Below are positions 33,405-42,651 of a stretch of 64,000 nt of DNA, piece after piece. Each line of letters opens with the position of its first letter. Positions within the stretch are counted from its first letter, which is position 1. The notes below the pieces were generated by a model that had not been told where the DNA came from, searched no databases, and saw nothing but the letters and a program-made list of their open reading frames with translations. Position numbers and translations under genes: made by a program. The stretch is from Acidobacteriota bacterium (GTDB lineage: Bacteria > Acidobacteriota > Terriglobia > Bryobacterales > Bryobacteraceae), in assembly GCA_016870995.1 (NCBI GenBank), contig VFZU01000003.1, forward strand, positions 1 to 64,000, in the 5' to 3' direction.

Positions 33405-34616
33405 CTAGTTGAACAGCCGGCGTTCGCGCTTCAGGAATGCGGGCATTTCGAAGTCATCCACTTCCTCTTGAGGTGCCGGCGGCTCCTGCAGAATGATCGG
33501 CTCCGGCTCTAGTTCCAGAACAACGGGTGCTGGCTCGAAGTTGGTGAATGCATTCGAGGTAACGCCGGCGCTGGCGGCCATCACTAGCGGAGTCTCAATC
33601 ACGATTGCCTCAACCTGTCGCACGCGACGCTCGATCTGCGGGAGTGTTTCGCGCTCGAAGCCAGTTGCGATTACAGTGATCTTCACTTCTTCGCCCATGG
33701 CTTCGTTCATCACGACACCAAAGTTGATCTGCACATCCTCGTAGCTCGCTGCCTTGCGAATCAGCGAACAGGCCTCGTTTACTTCGTGCAGGCCCAAACG
33801 GCTTGAGCCGGTAATGTTGATGAGAATGCCGCGAGCGCCACGCACGCCGCCTTCTTCAAGCAGCGGGCAACTGATCGCCTGCTCGGCCGCAAGCAGCGCT
33901 GCGTTCGCGCCGGTCGCCGCCGCTGTACCCATCATGGCGTAGCCCATACCCGTCATGATGCTCTTGATGTCGGAGAAATCACGATTGATCAGCCCCGGCG
34001 TTGTAATGATGTCGCTGATGCCTTGCACCGCCTGGCGCAGAACATCGTCGGCGATCCGGAACGCTTCAAAGAAGCTGGTTCCCTTCGGTACCAAAGACAA
34101 CAGCCGGTCATTCGGAATCGGGATCACGGTATCTACTGCGGCAGCGAGATCACTAAGGCCGCGTTCACCGCTCTTCTTGCGGCGCGGTCCTTCAAACTCA
34201 AACGGCTTGGTAACCACAGCCACCGTGAGGGCATTCAACTCGCGCGCCAGGGAGGCAACCACCGGCGCAGCGCCCGTGCCCGTGCCGCCGCCCAGGCCGG
34301 CGGTGACGAAGACCATGTCAGCGCCTTCGAGGATTTCAATGATCTTGTCGGTGTCTTCGAGTGCGGCGTTGCGGCCGATCTGAGGGTCCGCTCCGGCGCC
34401 AAGGCCGTTGGTAATCTTCGAGCCGATGACGAGCTTGTTCGGCACCGGGGATGCTTGAAGGGCCTGCTTGTCTGTGTTGAGAATGTGAAACTCGACGCCG
34501 GTGAGTCCTGAGTCCATCATGCGTGCCACGGCATTGCTGCCGCCACCGCCAACCCCGATCACTTTGATCTTGGTGTTCAGAGAGAAATCATCTTCGAGAG
34601 AAAACTTGAGGTCCAT
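33405..34616 (-). CDS. ftsZ: Cell division protein FtsZ
   Basis: 403 residues. FtsZ polymerises with GTP into the division ring. The tubulin signature GLGGGTGTGAAP, the early IGVGGGGSNAV and the T7 loop (GLINRDFSDIKSIM) are present. The core ends near residue 330. The C-terminal linker is acidic and Pro-rich, ending with a tail DDFEMPAFLKRERRLFN, which has the conserved peptide that binds FtsA. It is the last gene of the dcw cluster and is followed by two hairpins. Confidence 0.98.
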   Translation of the reverse strand: MDLKFSLEDDFSLNTKIKVIGVGGGGSNAVARMMDSGLTGVEFHILNTDKQALQASPVPNKLVIGSKITNGLGAGADPQIGRNAALEDTDKIIEILEGADMVFVTAGLGGGTGTGAAPVVASLARELNALTVAVVTKPFEFEGPRRKKSGERGLSDLAAAVDTVIPIPNDRLLSLVPKGTSFFEAFRIADDVLRQAVQGISDIITTPGLINRDFSDIKSIMTGMGYAMMGTAAATGANAALLAAEQAISCPLLEEGGVRGARGILINITGSSRLGLHEVNEACSLIRKAASYEDVQINFGVVMNEAMGEEVKITVIATGFERETLPQIERRVRQVEAIVIETPLVMAASAGVTSNAFTNFEPAPVVLELEPEPIILQEPPAPQEEVDDFEMPAFLKRERRLFN

Positions 34617-34626
34617 CGTGAGCTCC

Positions 34627-35826
34627 TTAGCGAAGTACCAGGTTGAGCAGTCGCGGCGTTCTACGCTTTCCGTCGCGGCGCAGTTTCAATCGTCCAGCGT
34701 ACATGGCCAGGCCGGCCACGGTCGTCCACTCCGGACTCAGCAGTTCATCGGGCCAGTTGTTAACCGCATCGGGCAGTCCGTTGCGGGAGGGGCAGTTCAA
34801 TTCTCGTTCGGCGATGTCGAGCATGCCTGGCAGCTTGGCTCCGCCACCGGTCAGCACCACGCCTTCCTGCAAGTGGCCGTCCATGCCGAGGCGGCCGATT
34901 TCCTTACGAATCACCTGAAATAGCTGCTCGGCTCTTGCCTCGAGGATCTCGACGATCTGCCATCGCGAGATCTCGCGCGCCTCGCGGCCTTCCGCGCCCG
35001 GCACTTCGATGATCGTGTTGCCGCTCGACAGGCCAAGCAATGCACAGCCAAATTCTTCCTTCAGCAGTTGCGCGTCTTCACGGCCGCTGGTGAGGTAGTA
35101 AGCAAGATCCTTCGTGAAGTGGTCACCGCCAATGCCGACGCTAAAGCATCCCACCAGCGCTTCGCCGTCGTAAAGGGCGACATCGGTCGAGTGAGCGCCG
35201 ATGTCGATTACACCAATTCCGTGTTCGCGTTCGGTTTCGTTGGTGGCGCAGTAAGCGGCGGCGATGGGTTCGAACACGCTTTCGTCGAGTGCCATGTGGG
35301 CCTCGTGAATCGAGTTCTGGATGACGCTATGTTCTTGTTCGCTTGCGGTGACCAGATGAACGTGGGCTTCGAGGCGCGATGCCGACATGCCCTTGGGGTT
35401 CCTGATGTTCGCGCGGCCATCCATAATGAAATCCTGCGGGCAGACCTGCAGAATCATGCGGTCATGCTCGAGCTTCACTTCCGCGGCCTGCTTGATGACG
35501 TAGGTCATATCGCCGGTATCGATCTGACGAGGACGACCGAATTCGTAGGTGCCGCGCGATGTCATTCCATCGATACCGCTGCCGCCGAGGCCGGCGACTA
35601 CTCCCGAGACCGAGACGAGTGCCTGACACTCGGCCATCTGGACGGCCCAGCGGATGTTCTTGCTGATCGCTCGCTGGTCGCTGACGCGGCTCTTGAGCCA
35701 ACCTTTCGATTCGAAGATGCCATGGCCACGGAATTCCAGGCCACCGTCGACCACTTCACCGATAAGGCAGCGGGTCCATGCGCTACCCACATCGAGGCCA
35801 ACTGCAAAGGTACGCTTGTCGGACAT
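34627..35826 (-). CDS. ftsA: Cell division protein FtsA
   Basis: 399 residues from the ATG at 35826, with AAAGGAG upstream. A longer start at 35889 lies inside ftsQ. FtsA is an actin-like ATPase that links FtsZ to the membrane. The phosphate-1 motif VGLDVGSAW and phosphate-2 GVIDIGAHSTDVAL are visible, and the 1C (SHS2) domain is at about 85-165 (LVSVSGVVAGLGG). The end (KLRRDGKRRTPRLLNLVL) is basic and amphipathic, as for the membrane-targeting helix. Confidence 0.96.
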   Translation of the reverse strand: MSDKRTFAVGLDVGSAWTRCLIGEVVDGGLEFRGHGIFESKGWLKSRVSDQRAISKNIRWAVQMAECQALVSVSGVVAGLGGSGIDGMTSRGTYEFGRPRQIDTGDMTYVIKQAAEVKLEHDRMILQVCPQDFIMDGRANIRNPKGMSASRLEAHVHLVTASEQEHSVIQNSIHEAHMALDESVFEPIAAAYCATNETEREHGIGVIDIGAHSTDVALYDGEALVGCFSVGIGGDHFTKDLAYYLTSGREDAQLLKEEFGCALLGLSSGNTIIEVPGAEGREAREISRWQIVEILEARAEQLFQVIRKEIGRLGMDGHLQEGVVLTGGGAKLPGMLDIAERELNCPSRNGLPDAVNNWPDELLSPEWTTVAGLAMYAGRLKLRRDGKRRTPRLLNLVLR

Positions 35827-35827
35827 A

Positions 35828-36625
35828 CTAACGGGTCTCCTTTGGAATGTCTTCGGCGGCGGTGACCTGCTCTTCAAGACGCAGGTCAAACGTGGTGGCG
35901 TTGGGCAGCTTCTCCATCAATTGGTCCGCCATGGAAAGAAAATTCTCGTAGCGCATCTTGAAGTTCCGGTTGCCCAGAATCAATGTGACGGCGCGGCCCT
36001 TGAAGGGCTGCATGACGCGCAGGTTCTCGGAGTCGGCTGAGTCGATTTCGCCGATTTGCTTGATGTGATCACCGAGATCTTTGATGAGGCGCTCGACACG
36101 GCGCATGCGAACGCGACGGGCTTCATCTTCCACGTCTGGTCCGACTCCAGCAACAACGGGCAGGCTGAAACTTGCCGAGGGAGGAGCTTCCATCAACACG
36201 CCTTCGCTATCAATCACGGTCGTGTCGGCACCGCCTTCGCGCTTGACGAATGCGACAGGCTTGCGTTCGGTGATCTGTACCGAGATGCGATTGGGCCAGA
36301 GGCGCGCAATCGCAGCGTCCTTGATCCAGGGGTTGCCGATCAGGTCGAGGCGGCGCTTGTCGAGAGGCAGCATGAAAACGCTGCGACCGAGGTCTTCCTC
36401 GAACACCTTCAGCACCATGTCGCGGCTGGCGTGCTTGAGGCCTTCAATCTGGAGATTTGGCGGAGGATCGCCGTAGTCTGCGGCGCGCTCAAGGGCGAAG
36501 CGGGGGTCGCGCATGAAGTAGCGTTCCACCTGACCTTCGAGCAGCACACCACCGCCGATCAAGACGATCAGGCCGCAGCCCATCACCATCCGGCTAAGTA
36601 CTTTCGAAGTGGCTTCCTTCTTCAT
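35828..36625 (-). CDS. ftsQ: Cell division protein FtsQ
   Basis: 265 residues. A cytoplasmic start (MKKEATSKVLS) is followed by a single membrane helix (about 13-30, MGCGLIVLIGGGVLL). The POTRA domain (about 50-120) begins QIEGLKHASRDMVLKV. The beta domain after it is Arg-rich (ISVQITERKPVAFV). FtsQ links FtsBL to the divisome in the periplasm. It is 1 nt from ftsA and overlaps murC by 4 nt. Confidence 0.9.
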   Translation of the reverse strand: MKKEATSKVLSRMVMGCGLIVLIGGGVLLEGQVERYFMRDPRFALERAADYGDPPPNLQIEGLKHASRDMVLKVFEEDLGRSVFMLPLDKRRLDLIGNPWIKDAAIARLWPNRISVQITERKPVAFVKREGGADTTVIDSEGVLMEAPPSASFSLPVVAGVGPDVEDEARRVRMRRVERLIKDLGDHIKQIGEIDSADSENLRVMQPFKGRAVTLILGNRNFKMRYENFLSMADQLMEKLPNATTFDLRLEEQVTAAEDIPKETR

Positions 36626-37995
36626 TTCCGGAGCTCCGCAAGAATAAGGTCGCCGGCCAGGGAGACGCTGCCGGCGCCGAGGGTCAAAATCATTTCGCCA
36701 GCCTTGGCCTTGGCCGAGAGTTGTTGCGCAGCGGCTTCGAGGCTGGGGGCGTATTCCACATCGCGCTGCCCGGAGGCGCGCATCAATCCGATCAGCGCCT
36801 GCGTATTGACATCCTCAATCGGGGCTTCGCTGGCTGCATAGATGTCGAGAACGCTGACGCTATCGGCGTCAAAGAAAGCGCGGGCGAACTCATCCATCAG
36901 GATTTGGGTTCGTGTGTAGCGATGAGGTTGAAACAGAACGTGGATCTTGCTGAATTGACGCTGCCGGGCCGCGTTTAGTGTGGCGCGGACTTCGGTCGGA
37001 TGGTGGCCGTAGTCGTCGATCACGGTAACGCCTGCGCCTTCCCCTTTGAATTGGAACCTGCGGTCGACTCCACGGAAGGCGGCGAGGCCCGTCGCGATCG
37101 CGGAAGCATCCAGCCCAAGCTCGAGTGAAACGGCGATGGCGGCTGTGGCATTCAAGACATTATGCGCGCCAGTGACATGCACCTCGAACCGCCCCAGGTC
37201 GCGGATCTCGAACGAGGTGGAGGCCGGAGCCATTTCGATGTTGCGGATCATCAGATCTGCTTGTGGAGTGGTGCCATAGGTCACAACTCGGCGGCGGATA
37301 TCCGGCATGATGCGCTGCACGTTCTCGTCGTCGATGCAGAGGATTGACGCACCGTAAAAGGGCACGCGGTTGACGAAGTCGGTGAAGCTGGAGAGTACAC
37401 GCTCGAAGGTCTTGTAATAGTCGAGGTGCTCGCGGTCGATGTTGGTGACGACGGCGATGATGGGGGCGAGCTTGAGAAAGCTGCCATCAGATTCGTCGCT
37501 TTCGACAACCAGCAGATCGCTCTGGCCCACGCGGGCGTTCGATCCGCCCATGGTGCTCACGCGTCCGCCGACAACGACTGTTGGGTCAAGGCCACCGCTC
37601 GAAAGGATGGTCGCAGCCATCGAGGTTGTAGTAGTTTTGCCGTGGCTACCGCCGATCGCGATGCCGTATTTGAGCCGCATCAGTTCAGCCAGCAGTTCGC
37701 CACGCGGAATGACTGGCACCTTGCGGCGGCGCGCTTCCTGAATCTCGGCGTTGGTCTCATCGACAGCCGATGTCACCACTAGCGCGGTTACATCAGGGCC
37801 CACATTTGAGGCCTGATGGCCAACATAAGTAGAGGCTCCGAGCGAGGCGAGTCGTTCGGTAATCGGCGTCGAACGAAGGTCAGAACCGGAGACGCGATGG
37901 CCAAGCGTAAGCAACACGTCGGCGATACCGCTCATGCCGATACCACCGATGCCGACGAAGTGAAAGTGCTGCTTACGAAAATACATTTTTGCCAT
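36622..37995 (-). CDS. murC: UDP-N-acetylmuramate-L-alanine ligase MurC
   Basis: 457 residues. The first cytoplasmic amino-acid ligase of peptidoglycan synthesis. Domain 1 opens with FVGIGGIGMSGIADVLL, the ATP loop is GGSHGKTTTTSM, and the C-terminal domain begins at FKGEGAGVTVIDDYGHHPTEV. It overlaps ftsQ by 4 nt and lies 1 nt after murG. In many bacteria murB sits between murC and ftsQ, but here it is absent. Confidence 0.97.
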   Translation of the reverse strand: MAKMYFRKQHFHFVGIGGIGMSGIADVLLTLGHRVSGSDLRSTPITERLASLGASTYVGHQASNVGPDVTALVVTSAVDETNAEIQEARRRKVPVIPRGELLAELMRLKYGIAIGGSHGKTTTTSMAATILSSGGLDPTVVVGGRVSTMGGSNARVGQSDLLVVESDESDGSFLKLAPIIAVVTNIDREHLDYYKTFERVLSSFTDFVNRVPFYGASILCIDDENVQRIMPDIRRRVVTYGTTPQADLMIRNIEMAPASTSFEIRDLGRFEVHVTGAHNVLNATAAIAVSLELGLDASAIATGLAAFRGVDRRFQFKGEGAGVTVIDDYGHHPTEVRATLNAARQRQFSKIHVLFQPHRYTRTQILMDEFARAFFDADSVSVLDIYAASEAPIEDVNTQALIGLMRASGQRDVEYAPSLEAAAQQLSAKAKAGEMILTLGAGSVSLAGDLILAELRK

Positions 37996-37996
37996 T

Positions 37997-39067
37997 TTAC
38001 GTTTTCATGGCTTCCATCAGGATATCAGCCGCGCGGCCTGCCGCGCCGGGCTTCTGGAGGCTGCGTGAACGGGCGGCCATGGCGGCCAGCTTGCCGGGCT
38101 GGTCGAGAAAATCTTTCAAGGTGTCGTAAAGAACCTTGCCGATTAAGTCTTTGTCGCGATACATCAGGCCTGCGCCTGCGGCAACTACAGCCTCTGCGTT
38201 TTTCGCCTGGTGGTCATCTGCAGCGAAGGGGAAAGGCACAAGGATGGCAGGCCGACCGGCGGCAGCGAGTTCGCTCACCGTGCCAGCACCTGCTCGACAC
38301 AGCACGAGATCTGCTTCAGCAAAAGCAGCGGGTATATCGGAGATGAAGGCCGAGACCTGGCCCTTGAGGCAAGTCTGGGTGAATTCCTGGCTGAGCTGTT
38401 CCGCTTCGCGCTTGCCGCACTGATGGATCAATTTGACGGGGAGTCCATTGAGGAGAGGCCAAAGTTCACGCACGGCGCGATTCAGGGTCTGCGAGCCTTG
38501 GCTACCGCCAGTGATGAGCAGAGTGAGTTCGCCATTGAAGGGCTTTGGCGGGATCTCGAAGAACGCTTCTCGGACGGGTAGCCCGGTGAGTTCAACTGTG
38601 CCTTGCGGGAAGTAACTGAAAGCTTGCGGAAACGAGACCAGAGCTTTCTTCGCAAAGCGGCTCATCCAGCGGTTCACCATGCCGGGCATGGCGTTTGGCT
38701 CCATCACGACGAGTGGAACTCCCGCAACGATACTGGCAACAACGGGCGGGGCTGCCACATAGCCGCCAAGACTAAAACAGGCAACTGGCTTGTGCCGTCG
38801 GATCCAGTTGAGGCACTTGAAAATGCTCAAGGGAAGTTGATAGAGCAGCTTGGCCTTGCGGGCGAGACCCAGGCCAATGAAGCCGCCGATCTCGATGAAG
38901 TCGAGGGGGAATTTACGTTCGGGTACGAGCCGGGCTTCAAAGCCAGTTTGTGTGCCAATGAAGCGAGGTTCATGGCCTTGCTCACGTAGTTTGTCTGCCA
39001 CTGCAAGCAGAGGCATGACATGACCACCCGTTCCGCCGCCGGCCATCAGGAAGCACTTTCCAGCCAC
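37997..39067 (-). CDS. murG: UDP-N-acetylglucosamine transferase MurG
   Basis: 356 residues. It adds GlcNAc to lipid I to make lipid II on the inner face of the membrane. The N-terminal GGGTGGHVMPLLAVAD loop and a VSFPQAF segment are present, and the C-terminal domain has LLITGGSQGSQTLN and a LCRAGAGTVSELAAAGRPAILVP-type sugar-binding loop. Its start overlaps the end of ftsW by 22 nt. Confidence 0.97.
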   Translation of the reverse strand: MAGKCFLMAGGGTGGHVMPLLAVADKLREQGHEPRFIGTQTGFEARLVPERKFPLDFIEIGGFIGLGLARKAKLLYQLPLSIFKCLNWIRRHKPVACFSLGGYVAAPPVVASIVAGVPLVVMEPNAMPGMVNRWMSRFAKKALVSFPQAFSYFPQGTVELTGLPVREAFFEIPPKPFNGELTLLITGGSQGSQTLNRAVRELWPLLNGLPVKLIHQCGKREAEQLSQEFTQTCLKGQVSAFISDIPAAFAEADLVLCRAGAGTVSELAAAGRPAILVPFPFAADDHQAKNAEAVVAAGAGLMYRDKDLIGKVLYDTLKDFLDQPGKLAAMAARSRSLQKPGAAGRAADILMEAMKT

Positions 39068-40200
39068 TGGGCGTCCTCGCTAACACTCATCAGGATGCCG
39101 AGTGAGATCAGAGAGCTCATCAGTGAGCTGCCACCGTAGCTGATGAGGGGCAACGGGATCCCTTTGGCGGGGCCCATATCGAGCACCACACTCATGTTGA
39201 TCAGGGCCTGGACCAGCAACGAGATGCTGATGCCGAGTGCCAGAAAGCGACCGAAGTCTTCCTTGGCGAGCCAGAAGAGACGGAAGCCGCGCCAGAAGAT
39301 GAGGAAGTAACCGCCAATCAAAGCCGAGGCGCCCCAAAGGCCCAGCTCTTCGCCGATGACGGCGTAGATGCAATCGGTGTGAGCTTCAGGAAGATAGAGC
39401 AGCTTTTGGCGACCCTGCATCATACCGAGGCCGAGCGCTCCGCCTGAGCCGATGGCAATTTTGGCCTGGCGGATCTGATAGCCCGGGTCGCGGGTTGTGT
39501 TTGAGTTGCCAATGTAAGCCTTGATGTGGCCGTTGGGATCGATCTTCGGGATGAGTTCGTAGTTGGGATCGATGAATTGGACGACGCGCGACATGCGGTA
39601 AGGCTTGGAGACGATGCCACCGACTAAGATCAGTCCTGCAAGGACAGCGGCTCCGGCCAGATAGCGGGTGCGGATACCGGCGACATAAAGCAGCGCGATG
39701 ACTGGAACCACCAGCGCGATCGAAGTACCAAGGTCTGAGACGAGCACAACGCCAGCGAGAACCAGGAGCGTCATCGCAGCGGGAAGCAGAGTGTATCTAC
39801 TGTTGATGGCTGGAAGACGGCGCGTGAGGAAGTAGGCCACAAACACGATGAGTGCTGGTTTTGCGAACTCGGAAGGTTGCAACTGGAAGAATGCAAGTCG
39901 AATCCAGCGGTGGGCGCGGCCATCCATGAAGTAGGCGATGGGCAGCATGGCAATGACGAGGCCGAGCGGAATGAAAGCCCAGACGGGATCCTTGAGCAAC
40001 AGGTAGTTCTGCCGCTTGAGGTACATGAGGATGATGAAGGAAACGACTGCGGCAGCGAGTTGGCGCAGGAAGGGTTCTTCCATGTTGCCGCCACGGATGG
40101 CGCTCGTGATGGACGTTGCGGAGTAGACCATGATGAGGCCAAAGCAGGTCATCATCAGGACAGTAAAGAAGAGTGTCCAATCGGTGAGTTTGCGTGCCAT
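39046..40200 (-). CDS. ftsW: Lipid II polymerase FtsW (SEDS family)
   Basis: 384 residues from the ATG at 40200. The longer frame to 40353 lies inside murD. FtsW is the septal glycan polymerase that works with FtsI. About ten membrane helices are visible. Family landmarks are FFQLQPSEFAKPAL, VVLVSDLGTSIAL and PLISYGGSSLMSSL near the end. The murD stop and the ftsW start overlap (TAATG). Confidence 0.96.
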   Translation of the reverse strand: MARKLTDWTLFFTVLMMTCFGLIMVYSATSITSAIRGGNMEEPFLRQLAAAVVSFIILMYLKRQNYLLLKDPVWAFIPLGLVIAMLPIAYFMDGRAHRWIRLAFFQLQPSEFAKPALIVFVAYFLTRRLPAINSRYTLLPAAMTLLVLAGVVLVSDLGTSIALVVPVIALLYVAGIRTRYLAGAAVLAGLILVGGIVSKPYRMSRVVQFIDPNYELIPKIDPNGHIKAYIGNSNTTRDPGYQIRQAKIAIGSGGALGLGMMQGRQKLLYLPEAHTDCIYAVIGEELGLWGASALIGGYFLIFWRGFRLFWLAKEDFGRFLALGISISLLVQALINMSVVLDMGPAKGIPLPLISYGGSSLMSSLISLGILMSVSEDAQWLESAS

Positions 40201-41510
40201 TAGAGTGCCTCCACAAGCTGGCGGAACATGTCGCCACGGTGTTCGTAGCTTTTGAACTGGTCGTAGCTGGCGCAGGCCGGGGCGAGCAGGACCGTGTCGC
40301 CAGGCTGGGCCTGATTTACGGCGGAATGGATTGCCGTTTCGAGGGTGCCGCAATTGTCGAGAGAGACGTGGGCCGAAAGCTCTTTCTCGATGATGGGCGC
40401 GGCGCTGCCGATCAACAAAGCTGACTTGGCCTTCTGCTTGAGAGGGCCTGCGAGCGGCATATAGCTGCCACCTTTGTCGAGTCCGCCGAGGATCACCCAG
40501 AGAGGGCCAGAGAGGGCCTCGACGGCTTTCAGAGTGGCGTCGACGCTGGTAGCCTTTGAGTCGTTATAAAAGCGAACACCGCGGAACTCGCGGATAAACT
40601 CAAGCCGATGGCGGACGCCATTAAAGGTAGCGACGGATTCGGCGATGGCCTGGTGAGAGGCCCCAGCGAGCGAAGCCATGGTCGCTGCCGCCATGACATT
40701 TTCGAGATTGTGTTGGCCAGGCAGTTGGACTGCCGATATCGGCATCAAGGTCTTGCCGAAGAGTTCGATGTTGCCGCCGTTTACATTGGCGGCGTCGCCG
40801 CCGAAGCGGGCCACGCGGGCGGCGGTGGTGTAGCCAGAACTGATTGAGTTGGCGGCGTTCAGCACGGCCCAGTCGCCAGAACGTTGATTTTGAAAAATAT
40901 TTCCCTTAGCGGCGGCATAGAGGTCAAGGGTGCCGTGCCGGTCGAGGTGGTTGGGCGTGACGTTCAATACAGAGGCGATTTGTGGATGGAAGCGATCGAT
41001 GGTCTCAAGCTGGAAGCTCGAAAGCTCCAGAACATTCCATTGCAGAAATGTTGCCGTGGCAATCATGTCTGTAGCCGCGAAACCGATGTTGCCACCGACC
41101 TGGCAAGGGACGCCGGCAGCTTTGAGAATGTGGCCGACCATCGCTGTGGTTGTTGTTTTGCCGTTGGATCCCGTAATGCCGAGGATCGGGCCGCGCAAAT
41201 ACTCGCAGGCCAGCTCGATTTCGCCGTAAACCGGAATGCCGCGGTGTTTGGCCGCTTGAATGATTGCGTGTGTGAGTGGGACGCCGGGAGAGACGATGAT
41301 GCTGTCGATGTGATCTAGAGAGGTTTCCCGATCTGGAGTAAATGAGATTTCCGAATTTTCCACCAACTTTTGCATATCGGGTAAGTCGGTGAGTTTTCGA
41401 CTGTCAGAACCAGTGACTTTGGCGCCGGCCGAGCGCAGTAAGTGGATCGCGCCCACGCCGCTTTTGGCGAGGCCGAGAACCAATACCTGTTGACCGGAGA
41501 AGCGCATCAA
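40200..41510 (-). CDS. murD: UDP-N-acetylmuramoylalanine-D-glutamate ligase MurD
   Basis: 436 residues. It adds D-Glu to UDP-MurNAc-L-Ala. The UDP-binding domain opens VLVLGLAKSGVGAIHLL, the ATP loop is ITGSNGKTTTTAMVGH, and the C-terminal domain has RFYNDSKATSVDATLKAVE and LLAPACASYDQFKSYEHRG. It is 3 nt from mraY. Confidence 0.97.
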   Translation of the reverse strand: MMRFSGQQVLVLGLAKSGVGAIHLLRSAGAKVTGSDSRKLTDLPDMQKLVENSEISFTPDRETSLDHIDSIIVSPGVPLTHAIIQAAKHRGIPVYGEIELACEYLRGPILGITGSNGKTTTTAMVGHILKAAGVPCQVGGNIGFAATDMIATATFLQWNVLELSSFQLETIDRFHPQIASVLNVTPNHLDRHGTLDLYAAAKGNIFQNQRSGDWAVLNAANSISSGYTTAARVARFGGDAANVNGGNIELFGKTLMPISAVQLPGQHNLENVMAAATMASLAGASHQAIAESVATFNGVRHRLEFIREFRGVRFYNDSKATSVDATLKAVEALSGPLWVILGGLDKGGSYMPLAGPLKQKAKSALLIGSAAPIIEKELSAHVSLDNCGTLETAIHSAVNQAQPGDTVLLAPACASYDQFKSYEHRGDMFRQLVEAL

Positions 41511-41513
41511 AAA

Positions 41514-42647
41514 TTACCTGAGCTTGAGCGTGGCCAGCGCAAAGAGAGCCATGATGAGGCCGGCGATCCAGAAGCGTGCGATCACTTTGGATTCTTTCCA
41601 GCCGAGCAATTCGAAATGATGATGGATCGGAGCCATCTTGAAGATGCGCTTGCCACGGATCTTGTAGCTGCCGACCTGGAGGACGACGCTCAAAAGCTCG
41701 ATGACATAGACTCCGCCGATGAAGGGAAGCAGGAGTTCCTGCTTGATCAGTACCGCAACCGTACCCATGCTGCCGCCCAAGGCGAGTGAGCCGACATCGC
41801 CCATGAATACTTCAGCCGGGTGTGCGTTGTACCAAAGAAATCCCAACGAGGCGCCGATCATGGTGGCGCAAAAAATGGTGAGTTCGCTTGAGCCGGGGAC
41901 GCGCTGGAGCTCAAGATAAGTGGCAAATTCCCGATGGCCGGAAAGGTAGCAGAGAGCCGTCATCGCGGAAGAGGCGATGATCATGAGGCCAATGGCGAGC
42001 CCGTCTAGGCCGTCGGTTAAGTTGACGGCGTTACTTGAGCCGACCAGCACCAGGATCATGAAGAAGTAAAAAGGCGCGAAGGCGAGCGGGAACGTCCAAG
42101 GGTTTTTTGCCAGGCTGTCAATGAGCAGATCGGGCCGAAAGCTCTTGAAGAAGGGCACATTCATGGCAGTGGTGTACTGACCCTTGGCATTGAGCAGCAG
42201 CAGAACGAAGCCAATTGCCATTGCGACAAGAACCTGAAGCGCGAACTTTTGGCGGGCGGTCAAGCCGAGGTTGCGCATTTTCTTCAGCTTGAAGTAATCA
42301 TCATAAAAGCCGATGGCGCCGAAGCCTACCAGGCTACCCATTGCGATCCAGACATAGACGTTGCGCAGATTGGCCCACAAGAGAGTTGGGACGAGGATCG
42401 AAATCACAATGAGAACGCCACCCATTGTGGGCGTGCCAGCTTTGGTTTGATGAGATTGCGGACCGTCTTCGCGGATGAACTGGCTGATCGACATCGCGCG
42501 AAGCTTGCGGATCATCCAGGGACCCAGGAAAAGGGAGATGAGTAAGGCTGTGATCAACGCAAAGGCAGTGCGAAAGGTGACATAGCCGAAGAGTCGAAAG
42601 GGGCCGAAAACGGGTTGTAGCTTTTCAAAGAGGAGCCAGTAGAGCAT
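41514..42647 (-). CDS. mraY: Phospho-MurNAc-pentapeptide transferase MraY
   Basis: 377 residues with about ten membrane helices. It makes lipid I by moving the pentapeptide sugar to undecaprenyl phosphate. Catalytic motifs: FYDDYFKLKK, NAVNLTDGLDGLAIG, and HHHFELLGWKESKV near the end. It is 4 nt from murF. Confidence 0.97.
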   Translation of the reverse strand: MLYWLLFEKLQPVFGPFRLFGYVTFRTAFALITALLISLFLGPWMIRKLRAMSISQFIREDGPQSHQTKAGTPTMGGVLIVISILVPTLLWANLRNVYVWIAMGSLVGFGAIGFYDDYFKLKKMRNLGLTARQKFALQVLVAMAIGFVLLLLNAKGQYTTAMNVPFFKSFRPDLLIDSLAKNPWTFPLAFAPFYFFMILVLVGSSNAVNLTDGLDGLAIGLMIIASSAMTALCYLSGHREFATYLELQRVPGSSELTIFCATMIGASLGFLWYNAHPAEVFMGDVGSLALGGSMGTVAVLIKQELLLPFIGGVYVIELLSVVLQVGSYKIRGKRIFKMAPIHHHFELLGWKESKVIARFWIAGLIMALFALATLKLR

Positions 42648-42651
42648 GGAA